This document shows, one piece after another, positions 55,937 through 64,000 of a stretch of DNA of 64,000 nucleotides (position 1 is its first letter; every line of letters starts with the position of its first letter). Location of the stretch: positions 62,001 to 126,000 of the forward strand of contig NW_026570229.1 of the NCBI RefSeq assembly GCF_019649055.1, given 5' to 3'. Origin of the DNA: Paramacrobiotus metropolitanus. Its lineage: Eukaryota; Tardigrada; Eutardigrada; Parachela; Macrobiotidae. A program made the translations under genes and the position numbers. The notes under the pieces were generated by a model, which was not told where the DNA came from, made no database searches, and worked only from the letters and a program-made list of their open reading frames with translations.

Positions 55937-56539
55937 TCAGCACTGACAGCTCAACATTGTCGTTAGAACCGCCGGGAGCATGTTTAACACAGCGACGCTA
56001 ACAAACACAACTGAACTAGCCACTAGAATACAAAAAACCGTAATCCCGATAATTGAGTAAATAATATTGGGAATGGTAAAATCGGAGTCCGCGTCCTGGG
56101 TTGATGCCGCGGTGGAAGACGTAAGAGTCACATTTCGACTGGCTGTGGTCGGCGTACTGTTTTTCGGTAAATTTGGACTTTTGTTTCCTGGCCGATCCGT
56201 TGTGCGCGGCACACAGTCAGTCAGCACGATGAAATTGACGGAGGCTGGCTCAGTACAATCGACTAGAGGGTTGCTGCGCGCATCCAAGTACACCAATCGT
56301 GGAAACGCAACCGTTAATCCGGCGTAGGGCACTGCATAAAGCCGATTTCCGCTGAACAATACGTGTTTCACCCATGCTTTTGGCTCAGCCGGTAAAGGAA
56401 TGGCAGTGAGACGGCGGTTTGCGCAGTTGACCACGCCTTCCTGGTAGTCGCAGAGGCAGTGTTTGTAGCAGGGAATCCAGCCTCCTGCGTGGCAGCCAAC
56501 CAGAAAAGCCATACTCACGATAATGCACATCAGCATCAT
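55937..56539 (-). CDS. small LRR-type single-pass membrane protein
   Basis: ATG pair at 56534-56539. A signal peptide (MCIIVSMAFLVGCHAGG) is followed by an LRRNT-like Cys cap (CYKHCLCDYQEGVVNCANRR, LTAIP). One or two repeats follow (VLFSGNRLYAVPYAGL, LVYLDARSNPLVDC). Then come a Thr/Ser-rich stalk and a transmembrane helix (IIYSIIGITVFCILVASSVV). The intracellular end is short. Cell-surface binding is likely by architecture. The ORF is intact and unspliced. Confidence 0.65.
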   Translation of the reverse strand: MMLMCIIVSMAFLVGCHAGGWIPCYKHCLCDYQEGVVNCANRRLTAIPLPAEPKAWVKHVLFSGNRLYAVPYAGLTVAFPRLVYLDARSNPLVDCTEPASVNFIVLTDCVPRTTDRPGNKSPNLPKNSTPTTASRNVTLTSSTAASTQDADSDFTIPNIIYSIIGITVFCILVASSVVFVSVAVLNMLPAVLTTMLSCQC

Positions 56540-56650
56540 CTAGAAATTGGCAAGCGTCTGTTAATACAATCAACTAGCGATCAGTTGAAGATTTTCAGTA
56601 GCCTATCTCTGGCAATATTTTTCACGTGTAAGTGCAACATTTCCGCAATC

Positions 56651-57400
56651 ATGTCTATGGAAAAAATCGCTCACGCAATTTTTCCCATTGGACCTGGTCC
56701 ACGTACTATGAAAAATGGAATAGTCTATTACCCACAGCTTGATGCGAAAGATCTCAACGTCTTGCAGACCGTCTACAACCATCTTAAGGATCGATTCACT
56801 GCAGCGCAGAAGTTATTTCCTGATATCACAATTGGAGTGCGCCTGCAGTTTACTAGAGATGACTGGTTTCATCAAAGTCCTATGGGAGAAGTTGCATTCG
56901 CTTTGTATCCGCTGGAGCCAGCGAAATGCAGTCTCCAGGCCGGAGGACAGTTGTCGTGCAGAATTACAAACGAAGACGAATGGCGCCGCGTCATACGAGA
57001 TTTGGCTCATGGTAGGCTACGCAATTATTTGAAGTGCTACATGAAGAAATGGAGACGCGACCATCCTAATTACGGATATAAGATTCAGCAAGTCATTACG
57101 GTGGAGTGTCCCGACAGTACTGGTGTCAAGATCTGGAGCGAATGCGTCATGGGAGTTGGTTTGGATGAAGCGAATGAACTGCCTAAATTCGATTACTACT
57201 ATCAGCGTGTCGACAAGTTTGAGAAAATGAAGCTTCTGAAGCCCGGCCATGGACCGCCCGCTACGCAACCGGAAGATCTACAAGAAGAGGACGAGGGATT
57301 TCAGGATGGCGCAATCGCCCCGCCATGCAATCCAGACTGGGGAGACGAAATGAGCGGAATTCCTCCGGACATGAAGATCGTTGACAGCGATTGTGAATAA
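56651..57400 (+). CDS. unrecognised 250-aa protein with acidic tail
   Basis: Open from ATG 56651 (MSMEKIAHAIFPIGPGPRTM) to a TAA at 57398. The core is mixed alpha/beta (ITIGVRLQFTRDDWFHQSP, EVAFALYPLEPAKCSL) with a basic helix (LRNYLKCYMKKWRRDHPNYG) and a VITVECPDSTGVKIWSECVM strand pair. The last 60 residues are acidic and Pro-rich. No family is recognised. It lies 91 bp upstream of the first likely element 2 gene and could belong to it. Confidence 0.5.
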   Translation: MSMEKIAHAIFPIGPGPRTMKNGIVYYPQLDAKDLNVLQTVYNHLKDRFTAAQKLFPDITIGVRLQFTRDDWFHQSPMGEVAFALYPLEPAKCSLQAGGQLSCRITNEDEWRRVIRDLAHGRLRNYLKCYMKKWRRDHPNYGYKIQQVITVECPDSTGVKIWSECVMGVGLDEANELPKFDYYYQRVDKFEKMKLLKPGHGPPATQPEDLQEEDEGFQDGAIAPPCNPDWGDEMSGIPPDMKIVDSDCE

Positions 57401-57491
57401 GGTAGATCGTGCGATACCGTTTTTTTTGTTATTTCTCATTTATCAGTTTCAATAGTTCCGAATTCTAAATTGTATGTATATTTGAATTAGA

Positions 57492-57734
57492 ATGGATCCG
57501 GAAACTCCACCTCCAATTCCTGTCGTCGAAAGGAACTCGAAGGGGATTCTGTTCTGGGCCCTCTTTTACGCCATTCCATTCATTTTTTCGCATGTTATAC
57601 GTATTGTTACTGTCATTACGCTCAAAGTTACTGACAGATTTCCTGTGCATAATATCATTATGCCTTTAATTTCATTTATGTTCAATGAAACTCGACGCAT
57701 GCTGACTGGAGGAAATGGAAGCACAGCTCAGTGA
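57492..57734 (+). CDS. small two-span membrane protein
   Basis: 80 codons: MDPETPPPIPVVERN, then hydrophobic spans GILFWALFYAIPFIFSHVIR and FPVHNIIMPLISFMF. It overlaps the start of the packaging ATPase by 20 bp, in the manner of compact viral genes. Role unknown. Confidence 0.45.
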   Translation: MDPETPPPIPVVERNSKGILFWALFYAIPFIFSHVIRIVTVITLKVTDRFPVHNIIMPLISFMFNETRRMLTGGNGSTAQ

Positions 57735-58374
57735 CCATTTCATGCACCCAACTTCTGTTCTTATTAGTGGTAATTCTGGATGTGGCAAAACGACTTTTGT
57801 GGCTAACATTTTACGTTACAATAAATTATCGAAAACCCCGGAGCGGATATTTTGGTTTTACAAACAATATCAGCCGTTATATGATACACTTATCAAAGAA
57901 GGGTTTCCGGTCAATTTTATTGAAGGACTGCCAGACGAAATCTCAAAACCAAAGTTTTTTGACAAATCTCATGTTATCCTTTGCGTAATCGATGATCTTC
58001 ACTTGGAAGATTCCACCAGCAAGCATGTGGCTCAACTGTTTTGTAACGGCGGAAGACATTCGAATACCACAGTCATATATCTGACGCAGAATTTATTTTT
58101 TAAACAAAGTTTTGGCCGCGACATCAGACTGAACGCTAAAATAATCATATGTTTTAAAAACCCACAAGACCGTCAGCAACTACAAATTCTGGGGCGGCAG
58201 CTTTTCCCCCATAAGTTGAAATATTTCATAGAATCAGTGAACGCGGCATTTGAACGACCTTATGGCTATATAGTCATAGATTTACAGCATACTACAAGCG
58301 ATCGCTTTCGTTTAAAGACTGCAATTTTGGGGGAAAATTCTAGCCGTTGTACTGAAGTATTTGTCCCGGCATGA
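57715..58374 (+). CDS. Polinton packaging ATPase (FtsK/HerA type), intact
   Basis: 219 aa, the usual family length. Walker A is SVLISGNSGCGKTTFVANIL and Walker B is VILCVIDDLHLE. A conserved NTTVIYLTQNLFFKQ sensor segment follows, then LNAKIIICFKNPQDRQQLQI and LGRQLFP. All motor residues visible are normal, unlike the degenerate copy in element 1. The start at 57715 lies inside the preceding gene. The stop overlaps the next start. Confidence 0.9.
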   Translation: MEAQLSDHFMHPTSVLISGNSGCGKTTFVANILRYNKLSKTPERIFWFYKQYQPLYDTLIKEGFPVNFIEGLPDEISKPKFFDKSHVILCVIDDLHLEDSTSKHVAQLFCNGGRHSNTTVIYLTQNLFFKQSFGRDIRLNAKIIICFKNPQDRQQLQILGRQLFPHKLKYFIESVNAAFERPYGYIVIDLQHTTSDRFRLKTAILGENSSRCTEVFVPA

Positions 58375-58702
58375 TGGAACGTAGCAAGACGGTTTCAAAT
58401 ATCGACTTGTTGTCGTCGATTGCAAAAAGCGGACCAAAGCTTGCAAAAGCAATTATAAAAAACTCGGAAGATACGTTAATAGATGCTATTTCGGAATGTG
58501 CGCTACAAATTGTGGAGGGAACAGTTCCTGTTGCTGAGTCTTCCAAAGCACTTCGAGTTAAGAGGGTCCTGCCGTATTTGAAACTTTTGTCAAAAAAATT
58601 GTTTCTCGGCGTAAGAAGCGAAATTTTTTGTTGGCTAAAGGCTATGCGCTGTTGTCTCTGATTTTACCGCCAGTTTTAAGTTTTATTCTTGGAAAAGTGT
58701 AA
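58371..58702 (+). pseudogene. small conserved Polinton protein, frameshifted
   Basis: Counterpart of 38403-38730. The N-terminal helices (SNIDLLSSIAKSGPKLAKAI, then LIDAISECALQIVEG) are followed by a basic part. A shift near 58595 leads to SRRKKRNFLLAKGYALLSLI and LPPVLSFILG, the hydrophobic family end. It ends at TAA 58700-58702. Confidence 0.7.
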
Positions 58703-58703
58703 A

Positions 58704-59423
58704 ATGGCAAAACGCATGTTTCTGGTTAACGAGGATCAACTTCGAACTCGCAGTAGATCGATCAGTCCAAGTGGACATGTTCCACCAACTGCGACTCACT
58801 TGGATTAATTCTGAAGACCCTTACAACGGTCCTATCAAGATATGGGACTTTCTCTGCACGATCGCAATTTATCCACAAGACAAAAACTGAATGCTCACGA
58901 CGATGCGATGTTTCGATATGAAAATTATTTAAAGCAAGCACATTCACCAACAGTGCACTTAAGGGGCCCTGACGATTTAGACAAGCCAACACAGGGTATT
59001 CCGGGAATTCAAGATGATGTTTCGCGCGTAATGGAGCTACTTCCTGAAAAGCAGCGAAGCAACGCACATAGTCTACTTAACCATCTACTAACTTATGGTG
59101 GGATGCGGGTGGGCCGGAATCTGCAACTAATAACGCAAGGAGTGCAGCGCGAGGGCACCAACGTTGTCGATTTACTTCGATGGATAACTGCGCCTACTAA
59201 TCCTACTTCCAAGCAGAGTTTGCCCGAAGGCCTGAACGAGATTTTTTCTGCTATGAAACAAAGCAATGCGCCGGCATCTCTGATAGCAAACGCAAATAGG
59301 CGCAATACTTTCCGTGTTTTCCAGCCATCCGACGATGACGAAGAAGAATATCATACGCCAACGAATGGTCGAAAACGAACACCCGGAACTCCTCGGGTAG
59401 CACGGTCGTGGGTGCGATACTAG
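58704..59423 (+). pseudogene. Polinton conserved protein after the small gene, two in-frame stops
   Basis: ATG 58704 starts MAKRMFLVNEDQLRTRSRSI. The same frame is interrupted by TAA and TGA near 58806-58814 and then runs open to 59423. It includes LSTRQKLNAHDDAMFRYENY and a later MELLPEKQRSNAHSLLNHLL with the LTYGGMRV helix pair. These match the Polinton family that in element 1 is the repeat-bearing protein at 38722-39456. The tail is acidic then basic (DDDEEEYHTPTNGRKRTPGT). Structural or core role by position. Confidence 0.6.
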
Positions 59424-59429
59424 CTTAAG

Positions 59430-59620
59430 TTAGTATTTTTGACGCTATTTGTCGTGATTTGACGTTATTTTGTCTAGTAATTTTACACCGTCTCTGCAAG
59501 TTCGCTTTCCTATTGTTGTTTTTATTTTATCCCTTTTTATCCCAGTTGTGTGTGCTATTTAGTTCTTGTTCTTGACGTTAAAATTAAATTATGCGAGAAA
59601 CTTCCGTGTTTTCAATTTTC
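59430..59620. other. short intergenic region between convergent element 2 genes
   Basis: AT-rich, between convergent ends at 59423 and 59626. TTATTTTATCC and TTAAAATTAAATTATG could serve as poly(A)-type signals. No gene. Confidence 0.3.
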
Positions 59621-59625
59621 TTTTA

Positions 59626-60210
59626 TTACAACAGCAACACTTTATACATAGGGAGAGGATATTGCTTTTTGGACACATTTTTCAAACATATTTCAGGACG
59701 TTTACATACACGAAGGTGTTTTTTAGCAAATGCCTTCAATAAGACATCATTTCGCTTCCAATTTTTATGATATTCAAGTTTATCGATAATTTGACGAAGA
59801 TTTAGCACACGACAAGAATAATACAGGAAAAAAATACAGAACAGTCCACACAGACTAGAATTGGGATGCTGCAGTTGAGTATGGTTTTCTTGGTAATGAC
59901 CATGAGCGTTTGGAAAATTTTCCACAATGAATTTGTCAATCTCGATTCCATAAAACAACGCTGATTTTCCGAAGGAGTCGAAAAACGAGATACTTTTCTG
60001 GTTCTTGGCGAAAACTGCTAGCCAGTGTTGCCCTGGCAACGCTTTCTTATCGCTGTTGACAATGAGAGCGACAGGATATTTAATCTTTTTCAGCGTTGGA
60101 AGCGCATCTCTTGCGAATACTCCAAGAAAGCTGCCTCTAAGACAAGGGTCGTGCTGGACTATATCCAGCAACTGTAGATTATTCATTTTCAAGCTCGCTT
60201 GTATGGACAA
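59626..60210 (-). CDS. adenain-like cysteine protease of element 2, intact
   Basis: 194 aa. The N-terminal substrate-recognition segment (CLRGSFLGVFARDALP) is followed by the catalytic His region (GQHWLAVFAKNQKSISFFDS). Further on are the Asn/Asp region and the nucleophile segment SSLCGLFCIFFLYY, with LKAFAKKHLR near the end. The catalytic His and Cys contexts are preserved. This protease processes virion precursors in adenovirus-like systems. It directly follows the capsid gene. Confidence 0.85.
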   Translation of the reverse strand: MSIQASLKMNNLQLLDIVQHDPCLRGSFLGVFARDALPTLKKIKYPVALIVNSDKKALPGQHWLAVFAKNQKSISFFDSFGKSALFYGIEIDKFIVENFPNAHGHYQENHTQLQHPNSSLCGLFCIFFLYYSCRVLNLRQIIDKLEYHKNWKRNDVLLKAFAKKHLRVCKRPEICLKNVSKKQYPLPMYKVLLL

Positions 60211-60219
60211 TAGACATTC

Positions 60220-61512
60220 CTACGCGAGTCTATCTCGAACAACGCGTTTTTGTTGTAATAGATAAGAATGGAGAGTATTTGTCGTAGGCGTTGAAAATGT
60301 TAACGAGAGACCCAGAATGCCTTTCTTGGTGGGGTTTATACATGAATGGTCGCCGACATCCGGCTCCAGATTGAAACCGTAAATAGCAAACCCGTTTCGC
60401 CAGTCGGACTGCGCGAAAGGTAACGCGGAGTTTTTGTAAATCATCCCTGTTGTTTCTAGGAGACTTTGATACCCATCTCTTTGAGTTAGTATCCGAAATT
60501 TCGAGAGTTTACCCGGAAACGGTTCTGAGTTTATGTAAGTTATGATCTGGCTAACGCCATATCTGTCGAACCGATAGGGATTTCGGAGCAATATTTCCAC
60601 CAACAGCCTCCGCGTGCACTAGGGCCACAAAAATTTGTTTTGGTATCACACCTCGAAACAAATCGTCCCTTGACCAATGACTGCTCCCGTTTGGGATAGT
60701 CATCTCCAAAACGTTTGATTCAACGTACGGAATCATTGCATTACGTTTTTGAATCATTATTTCGTGGGCCAAAAGAAATTCGGGTCGAGCTTAATTTTGC
60801 GTATTTATGCCGCTCGTTTTATAACGATTTTAAGGTCCGGCTGTGCCACAGACGATACCAAGGCAAACCTGTCTTTGAACGTGATAAAACAAGCTTCATA
60901 TCAATTTCGAGGGTATCAGACGTGGTTGGTTCGCGAGATCGCTCGAACTTCATAAACATGTTCCACATGGTACCGTTTGCCAACTGCTCTCTACGAGCAA
61001 TGTAACCCTCGTTAAGCTGAATATTATTCGGATTAGATCAGGCACGGCAAGGCTGAACGAGTCAAAAAGACTGGCGTCATCCAGCGAGAAACCAGACCCA
61101 AGCAACTGCTTTTGGCCATCATTTCCGTAGTTTAGAAGGTTTTCGAAATATGAAGAATAATGCGATAGAGACGGATTAGAAGACACCGTTTCGCTGTTGA
61201 AAAGAAGCTCGTGCCCGCTGAACAAACTTCGCGCAAAATTATTTACAGGTCCCCATTCGATAGTTGCAGGCCGGCGCGACGTTCGCAGATGTAAAACAGC
61301 GACGTCAAGTAGGATAGAGCTGTGCGCTAAATCTAGCATTTCATCCGGCGTTCCGGCAATTTCCCAACTAATAGTATCCACATCTAAAGTATTTCCGATA
61401 GGGTTATACAGAACATATTTTGCTGATTCGATTGCCGTCTGAGTTGGGGGTAAGGAAAATGATCAAGCTCGGATTTTAAGCACAGAGGCGCGTGGGGATG
61501 GACGTCCGCCAT
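60220..61512 (-). pseudogene. Polinton major capsid protein of element 2, multiply frameshifted
   Basis: ATG at 61510-61512 (MADVHPHAPLCLKSELDHF). The frame shifts to LPPTQTAIESAKYVLYNP and the ORF at 60950-61381 with EWGPVNNFARSLFSGHELLF and YSSYFENLLNYGNDGQKQLL. Middle pieces follow in other frames (EGYIARREQLANGTMWNMFM). Later ORFs (60551-60772 and 60220-60603) give IPKQIFVALVHAEAVGG, NPYRFDRYGV and FAIYGFNLEPDVGD. The order matches the double jelly-roll capsid throughout. At least four frame changes; inactive. Confidence 0.85.
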
Positions 61513-61560
61513 TCTCAAATGAGTTAGTGTAAAATTGTGCTTAAAGGCAATCGAAGTCGT

Positions 61561-62005
61561 TTACGATGACGACGGGTGCGATGAGTTTGCTTTATGGTCC
61601 GCTTTTATGCAAACGTTTTCCCTTGGCTTTTTTGTGAAACTGATTTGGTACGTCGCGCGTTTTTTCTTTATTACTGGCTTCACCGAAGTCTTTTTAGTCT
61701 TGCGTTGACGCTTACGTCGTCTGCCCTTCCCTTTGCAAATCAGCGGCCATGTTTGCCAGAGTTTCACGCGTTCTTGACTGGGCGGAGTCTAATAAGGTTG
61801 TCTTATTCTGCATAACATCGTTAACAACATTTCGACCCAAACGAACCAAATTAGGAAAAATAACATTTTTTTGCTGTTCGAGCAAGGCTTCCGAAAAAAT
61901 TTCCCAACGAGCCGTATCCATTCTGTACACCGACATTTGAGGTATAATTTGGAGATAATAGTTGGACGTAAACTTGCGCGGGAATCGAAAAACTATTAAC
62001 TTCAT
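61561..62005 (-). pseudogene. pVI-like virion protein of element 2 with basic tail, frameshifted
   Basis: The N-terminal part (61712-62005) has WEIFSEALLEQQKNVIFPNL, VRLGRNVVNDVMQNKTTLLD and a helix ending TRETLANMAADL. A shift near 61735 continues into the basic ORF (61561-61767) with GKGRRRKRQRKTKKTS and VKPVIKKKRATY. Amphipathic helices followed by a Lys/Arg-rich end are typical of the Polinton pVI-like protein next to the minor capsid gene. Confidence 0.65.
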
Positions 62006-62008
62006 CCA

Positions 62009-62340
62009 TTATCGACGGCGAAAATTTAATTGCAGAACCGTTGTTCCTTTATCAAAATCAACTGCACGTCCTTCAAGATCAGTTATCGAAAAGAGTAAAC
62101 GATCAAACTGACTGTTTTCGACGTTAATGTACTGCAGTTTAGGAACGTGAGGCTCGCCCGTCACTTGCTTGGTCGGAACAATCGCGAGAGATACTCGAGT
62201 TTTGTTGACAATTTGACTTCGCACTAGACCACTTAACACACAACGTTCCCAGATTTTTGATCTCAAGTTCGGCGGACATTGCAGATACGACAAAGCTACT
62301 TCAAATTCAGTCAGTAATTGAATATAATTAGGCAAAACAC
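62009..62340 (-). pseudogene. Polinton minor capsid C-terminal fragment of element 2
   Basis: About 108 codons. KTRVSLAIVPTKQVTGEPHV, LQYINVENSQFDRLLFSITD and GTTVLQLNFRRR match the end of the penton-like protein. The N-terminal jelly-roll half is absent between here and the integrase. Confidence 0.65.
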
Positions 62341-62559
62341 ACTGAACTCGGACGACGAGTTGCCAGCCACAGCATCCGAAGTGACAGTTATATTGAAATT
62401 ATCCATTCTTCAAACTAGAGTAGGAAATACAAAAATTTCGAAAACAAAGTGTGTAACTAACACTCTCAGAGAAATAAGACACACGTACACGACCTTTTCG
62501 AAATTCTATGTCTTATACAAGTACGAGTCCCAAGCGCTTAAGTTGTGCAACGGAAATCC

Positions 62560-63600
62560 ATTTATCAAACTTGTGCCAACCAACGTATCAAAACTTTGTT
62601 GCCTTTTCGCGAGAGCACTGCGATTTCAGCAGACTCAGGAGTGTCTTTAGGAACTTTCTGTACTTCCCACATGTAAAACCGCCCATCCATTTCTTCGTTC
62701 AGTAAATCTTCAACTTTATACATCGAATTCTTCATGTATTTGCAAAGATTTTACTCGATATACTTCAATTGTCCACCCTGGTGTGTATCCTTCTCCATCT
62801 GAGTTTTCTTCAGCGAAAGCCGAACAAAATCACCAACACGCGGTGTTTCTTTAATCGCTCTTTTGCTGCATATTTTGACTTGTCCCCGTAAAGAATTTTG
62901 TTAAACTTTTCGGTTGTATCTTTTGTTACTTCGTTTGGCGTATGAAAATTTAAGCTTCTATGTGGGCTGTTGTTGTACGCATCAATAAATTTTTAACATC
63001 AATCCAATTTTTTTGTCCGGTTGTGCGAAAATATCTGAACAGCTTCGTGGATATAGTGCGATTGAGACGACTTGACCTGCCTTAATCTCAGCGTTGTTTG
63101 TTGAAAATGCTCAATTCCGTATTCGTTCATTAAACGTTGAAACTCAGAGTTGTAGAACTCAGTGCCCAAATCAGTTTGTACTTTATTAGGAACAAATCCA
63201 CAACGATTCAAAATTAAACGGAAAGCATTTTTCATCCACAGCACTTTTACGTTTAACTGGTTCAATCCAAGCACGACGAGAGAAGCAGTCTTCAACAACA
63301 AGAAGATAATTGTAGCCATCATTCTGATTAGCAAAAGCACTGTAATCAATGAGATCCGCCTGCAGCTGATCTTCAGGTCCAGAAACAACAAAACGTAAGC
63401 GTTGAAAATTTTCCGTACAGGCTTATGTAATGTACGCCCGCTGTCGACTAAAGAATTCCTTAACAGCGTCGGCGGCACAGTGTCTTTGGAATGTTTTTGC
63501 GCTTCCCGTAGAAGAGGAACGATACCGCCGAATGCGCCGGAGACGAAGGATCAAAATAAATTTTTTTCAGTAAATTTTCCATGGATGATTGTCGCGAGGC
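62560..63600 (-). pseudogene. Polinton retroviral-type integrase with chromodomain, element 2, decayed
   Basis: Read right to left: FDPSSPA near 63560 and LHKPVRKIF near 63420. Then QLQADLIDYSAFANQNDGYN with the first catalytic Asp near 63350, and VQTDLGTEFYNSEFQRLMNE with the second Asp near 63170. Next are LIDAYNNSPHRSLNFHTPNE near 62970 and an SH3-like segment TPRVGDFVRLSLKKTQMEK. A chromodomain-like end follows (WEVQKV, then KGNKVLIRWLAQ, then WISVAQLK). At least four frame changes. The catalytic Glu region is damaged (QTTLRLRQVKSSQS). Confidence 0.8.
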
Positions 63601-63683
63601 GACTGTCAAGTCCTTTGGAATCGCTGAGTTCAAAAACTGCATTCGCATTTGGCTTCTCCAAACAGTCAGGCATTTGTAAAACA

Positions 63684-64000
63684 TTATGCACGAACAAATT
63701 TGAACATTCTGGCCAGTGTATTCTCGACGACATCTTTAAATAATGAACGCAACTGTTTCTTATTCACAGAGTTTAACAGGGTATAAAACAAACTTTCTTT
63801 ATATTGTCGATCTTCAACACGATTCAAACAAGTATGATTCATATCTAGGCGATAACAAGCGCGACACACCATTCTTTCCGATTTTAAAACTGCTGATTTA
63901 GTAGACAGCCAAGAATATATTTAAACGCCGCAGTACACGGCTTATAAGCAGTTCGTTTAGAGCAGTGGAAATCAAGACGATGATCGCAATCAGTGCATAA
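63684..64000 (-). other. Cys/His-rich minus-strand pieces upstream of the integrase
   Basis: An ORF from ATG about 63872 has CRACYRLDMNHTCLNRVEDR and helical text after it. A second segment in another frame near 63905-63998 has CTDCDHRLDFHCSKRTAYKP. The two look like copies of the same zinc-ribbon-like unit. They may be the N-terminus of a frameshifted gene that continues beyond the window. Confidence 0.35.

Larger units (their letters stand above)
57492..64000. mobile_element. Polinton/Maverick element 2 (partial, runs off the window)
   Basis: A second Polinton gene set, divergent from element 1. Plus strand: ATPase, small conserved protein and the protein after it. Minus strand: protease, major capsid, pVI-like protein, minor capsid end and chromodomain integrase. 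The left limit is a guess (before the small membrane gene); terminal repeats were not found because the right end is outside. No polymerase is in the window. ATPase and protease are open; the rest carry frameshifts and stops. Confidence 0.85.

Overview
The window is metazoan nuclear DNA, most likely from an arthropod or a related invertebrate. The signs are short spliceosomal introns with GTAAGT-type donors, TATA boxes about 30 bp upstream of gene starts, hAT and Tc1/mariner MITEs, a Helitron, non-LTR and Ty3/gypsy relics, a chuvirus-like glycoprotein copy, and two Polinton/Maverick (adintovirus-like) elements. I cannot name the species. There is no operon structure, rRNA or tRNA that I can support.

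Region 0-34 kb is a transposon graveyard. It holds a broken Helitron Rep gene (1.2-2.0 kb), a palindromic mariner-type MITE with a TA duplication (3.2-3.8 kb), and a hAT-type MITE with a perfect 8-bp duplication and a second partial copy (4.36-4.81 and about 9.9-10.3 kb). It also holds the endonuclease end of an R2-type non-LTR element (11.8-12.7 kb), Ty3/gypsy fragments on the minus strand (13.4-14.3, 16.8-17.6, 27.3-28.0 and 31.1-32.2 kb), another TA-flanked MITE (14.5 kb), a perfect 37-bp-arm hairpin (15.1 kb) and an array of palindromic units (23.7-24.1 kb). A few candidate spliced host genes lie among them (for example 5.8-6.8 kb minus), but their exon structure is uncertain.

Region 34.9-52.0 kb is the most important part. 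It is a complete-ended 17.1-kb Polinton with about 105-bp terminal inverted repeats and a 6-bp target duplication (5 of 6 identical). It sits inside a minus-strand chuvirus-like glycoprotein gene. That gene's ectodomain lies to the right (52.06-53.18 kb) and its cytoplasmic tail to the left (34.66-34.92 kb). The element has the morphogenesis set: packaging ATPase, small conserved protein, basic repeat protein, chromodomain integrase, minor capsid, pVI-like protein, double jelly-roll major capsid and adenain-like protease. These genes carry frameshifts and in-frame stops, and the protein-primed DNA polymerase is reduced to its C-terminus. The accessory genes are unusual: an ANP32-like acidic LRR protein, a BIR-BIR-RING IAP, a tandem PC4-like protein, a TATA-binding-protein homologue, a spliced acidic activator-like protein, a DnaQ-like protein, a secreted Pro-rich protein and a spliced multi-pass membrane protein. 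Several accessory promoters have strong TATA boxes and copies of a TAATCNNNNNNGATTA-type motif. The same motif is amplified into a tandem array of about sixteen 22-bp units. This looks like an element-encoded transcription and host-manipulation module.

Region 53.9-57.4 kb holds three intact genes. One is a three-exon protein of about 483 aa with a CENP-A-like histone H3 fold between an acidic N-terminus and a Pro/Ala-rich C-terminal tail. The second is a small LRR transmembrane protein. The third is an unrecognised 250-aa protein.

Region 57.5-64 kb is a second, divergent Polinton that runs off the window. Its ATPase and two small genes are on plus; its protease, major capsid, pVI-like protein, minor capsid and integrase are on minus. 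Its ATPase and protease are open, but the other genes are frameshifted.
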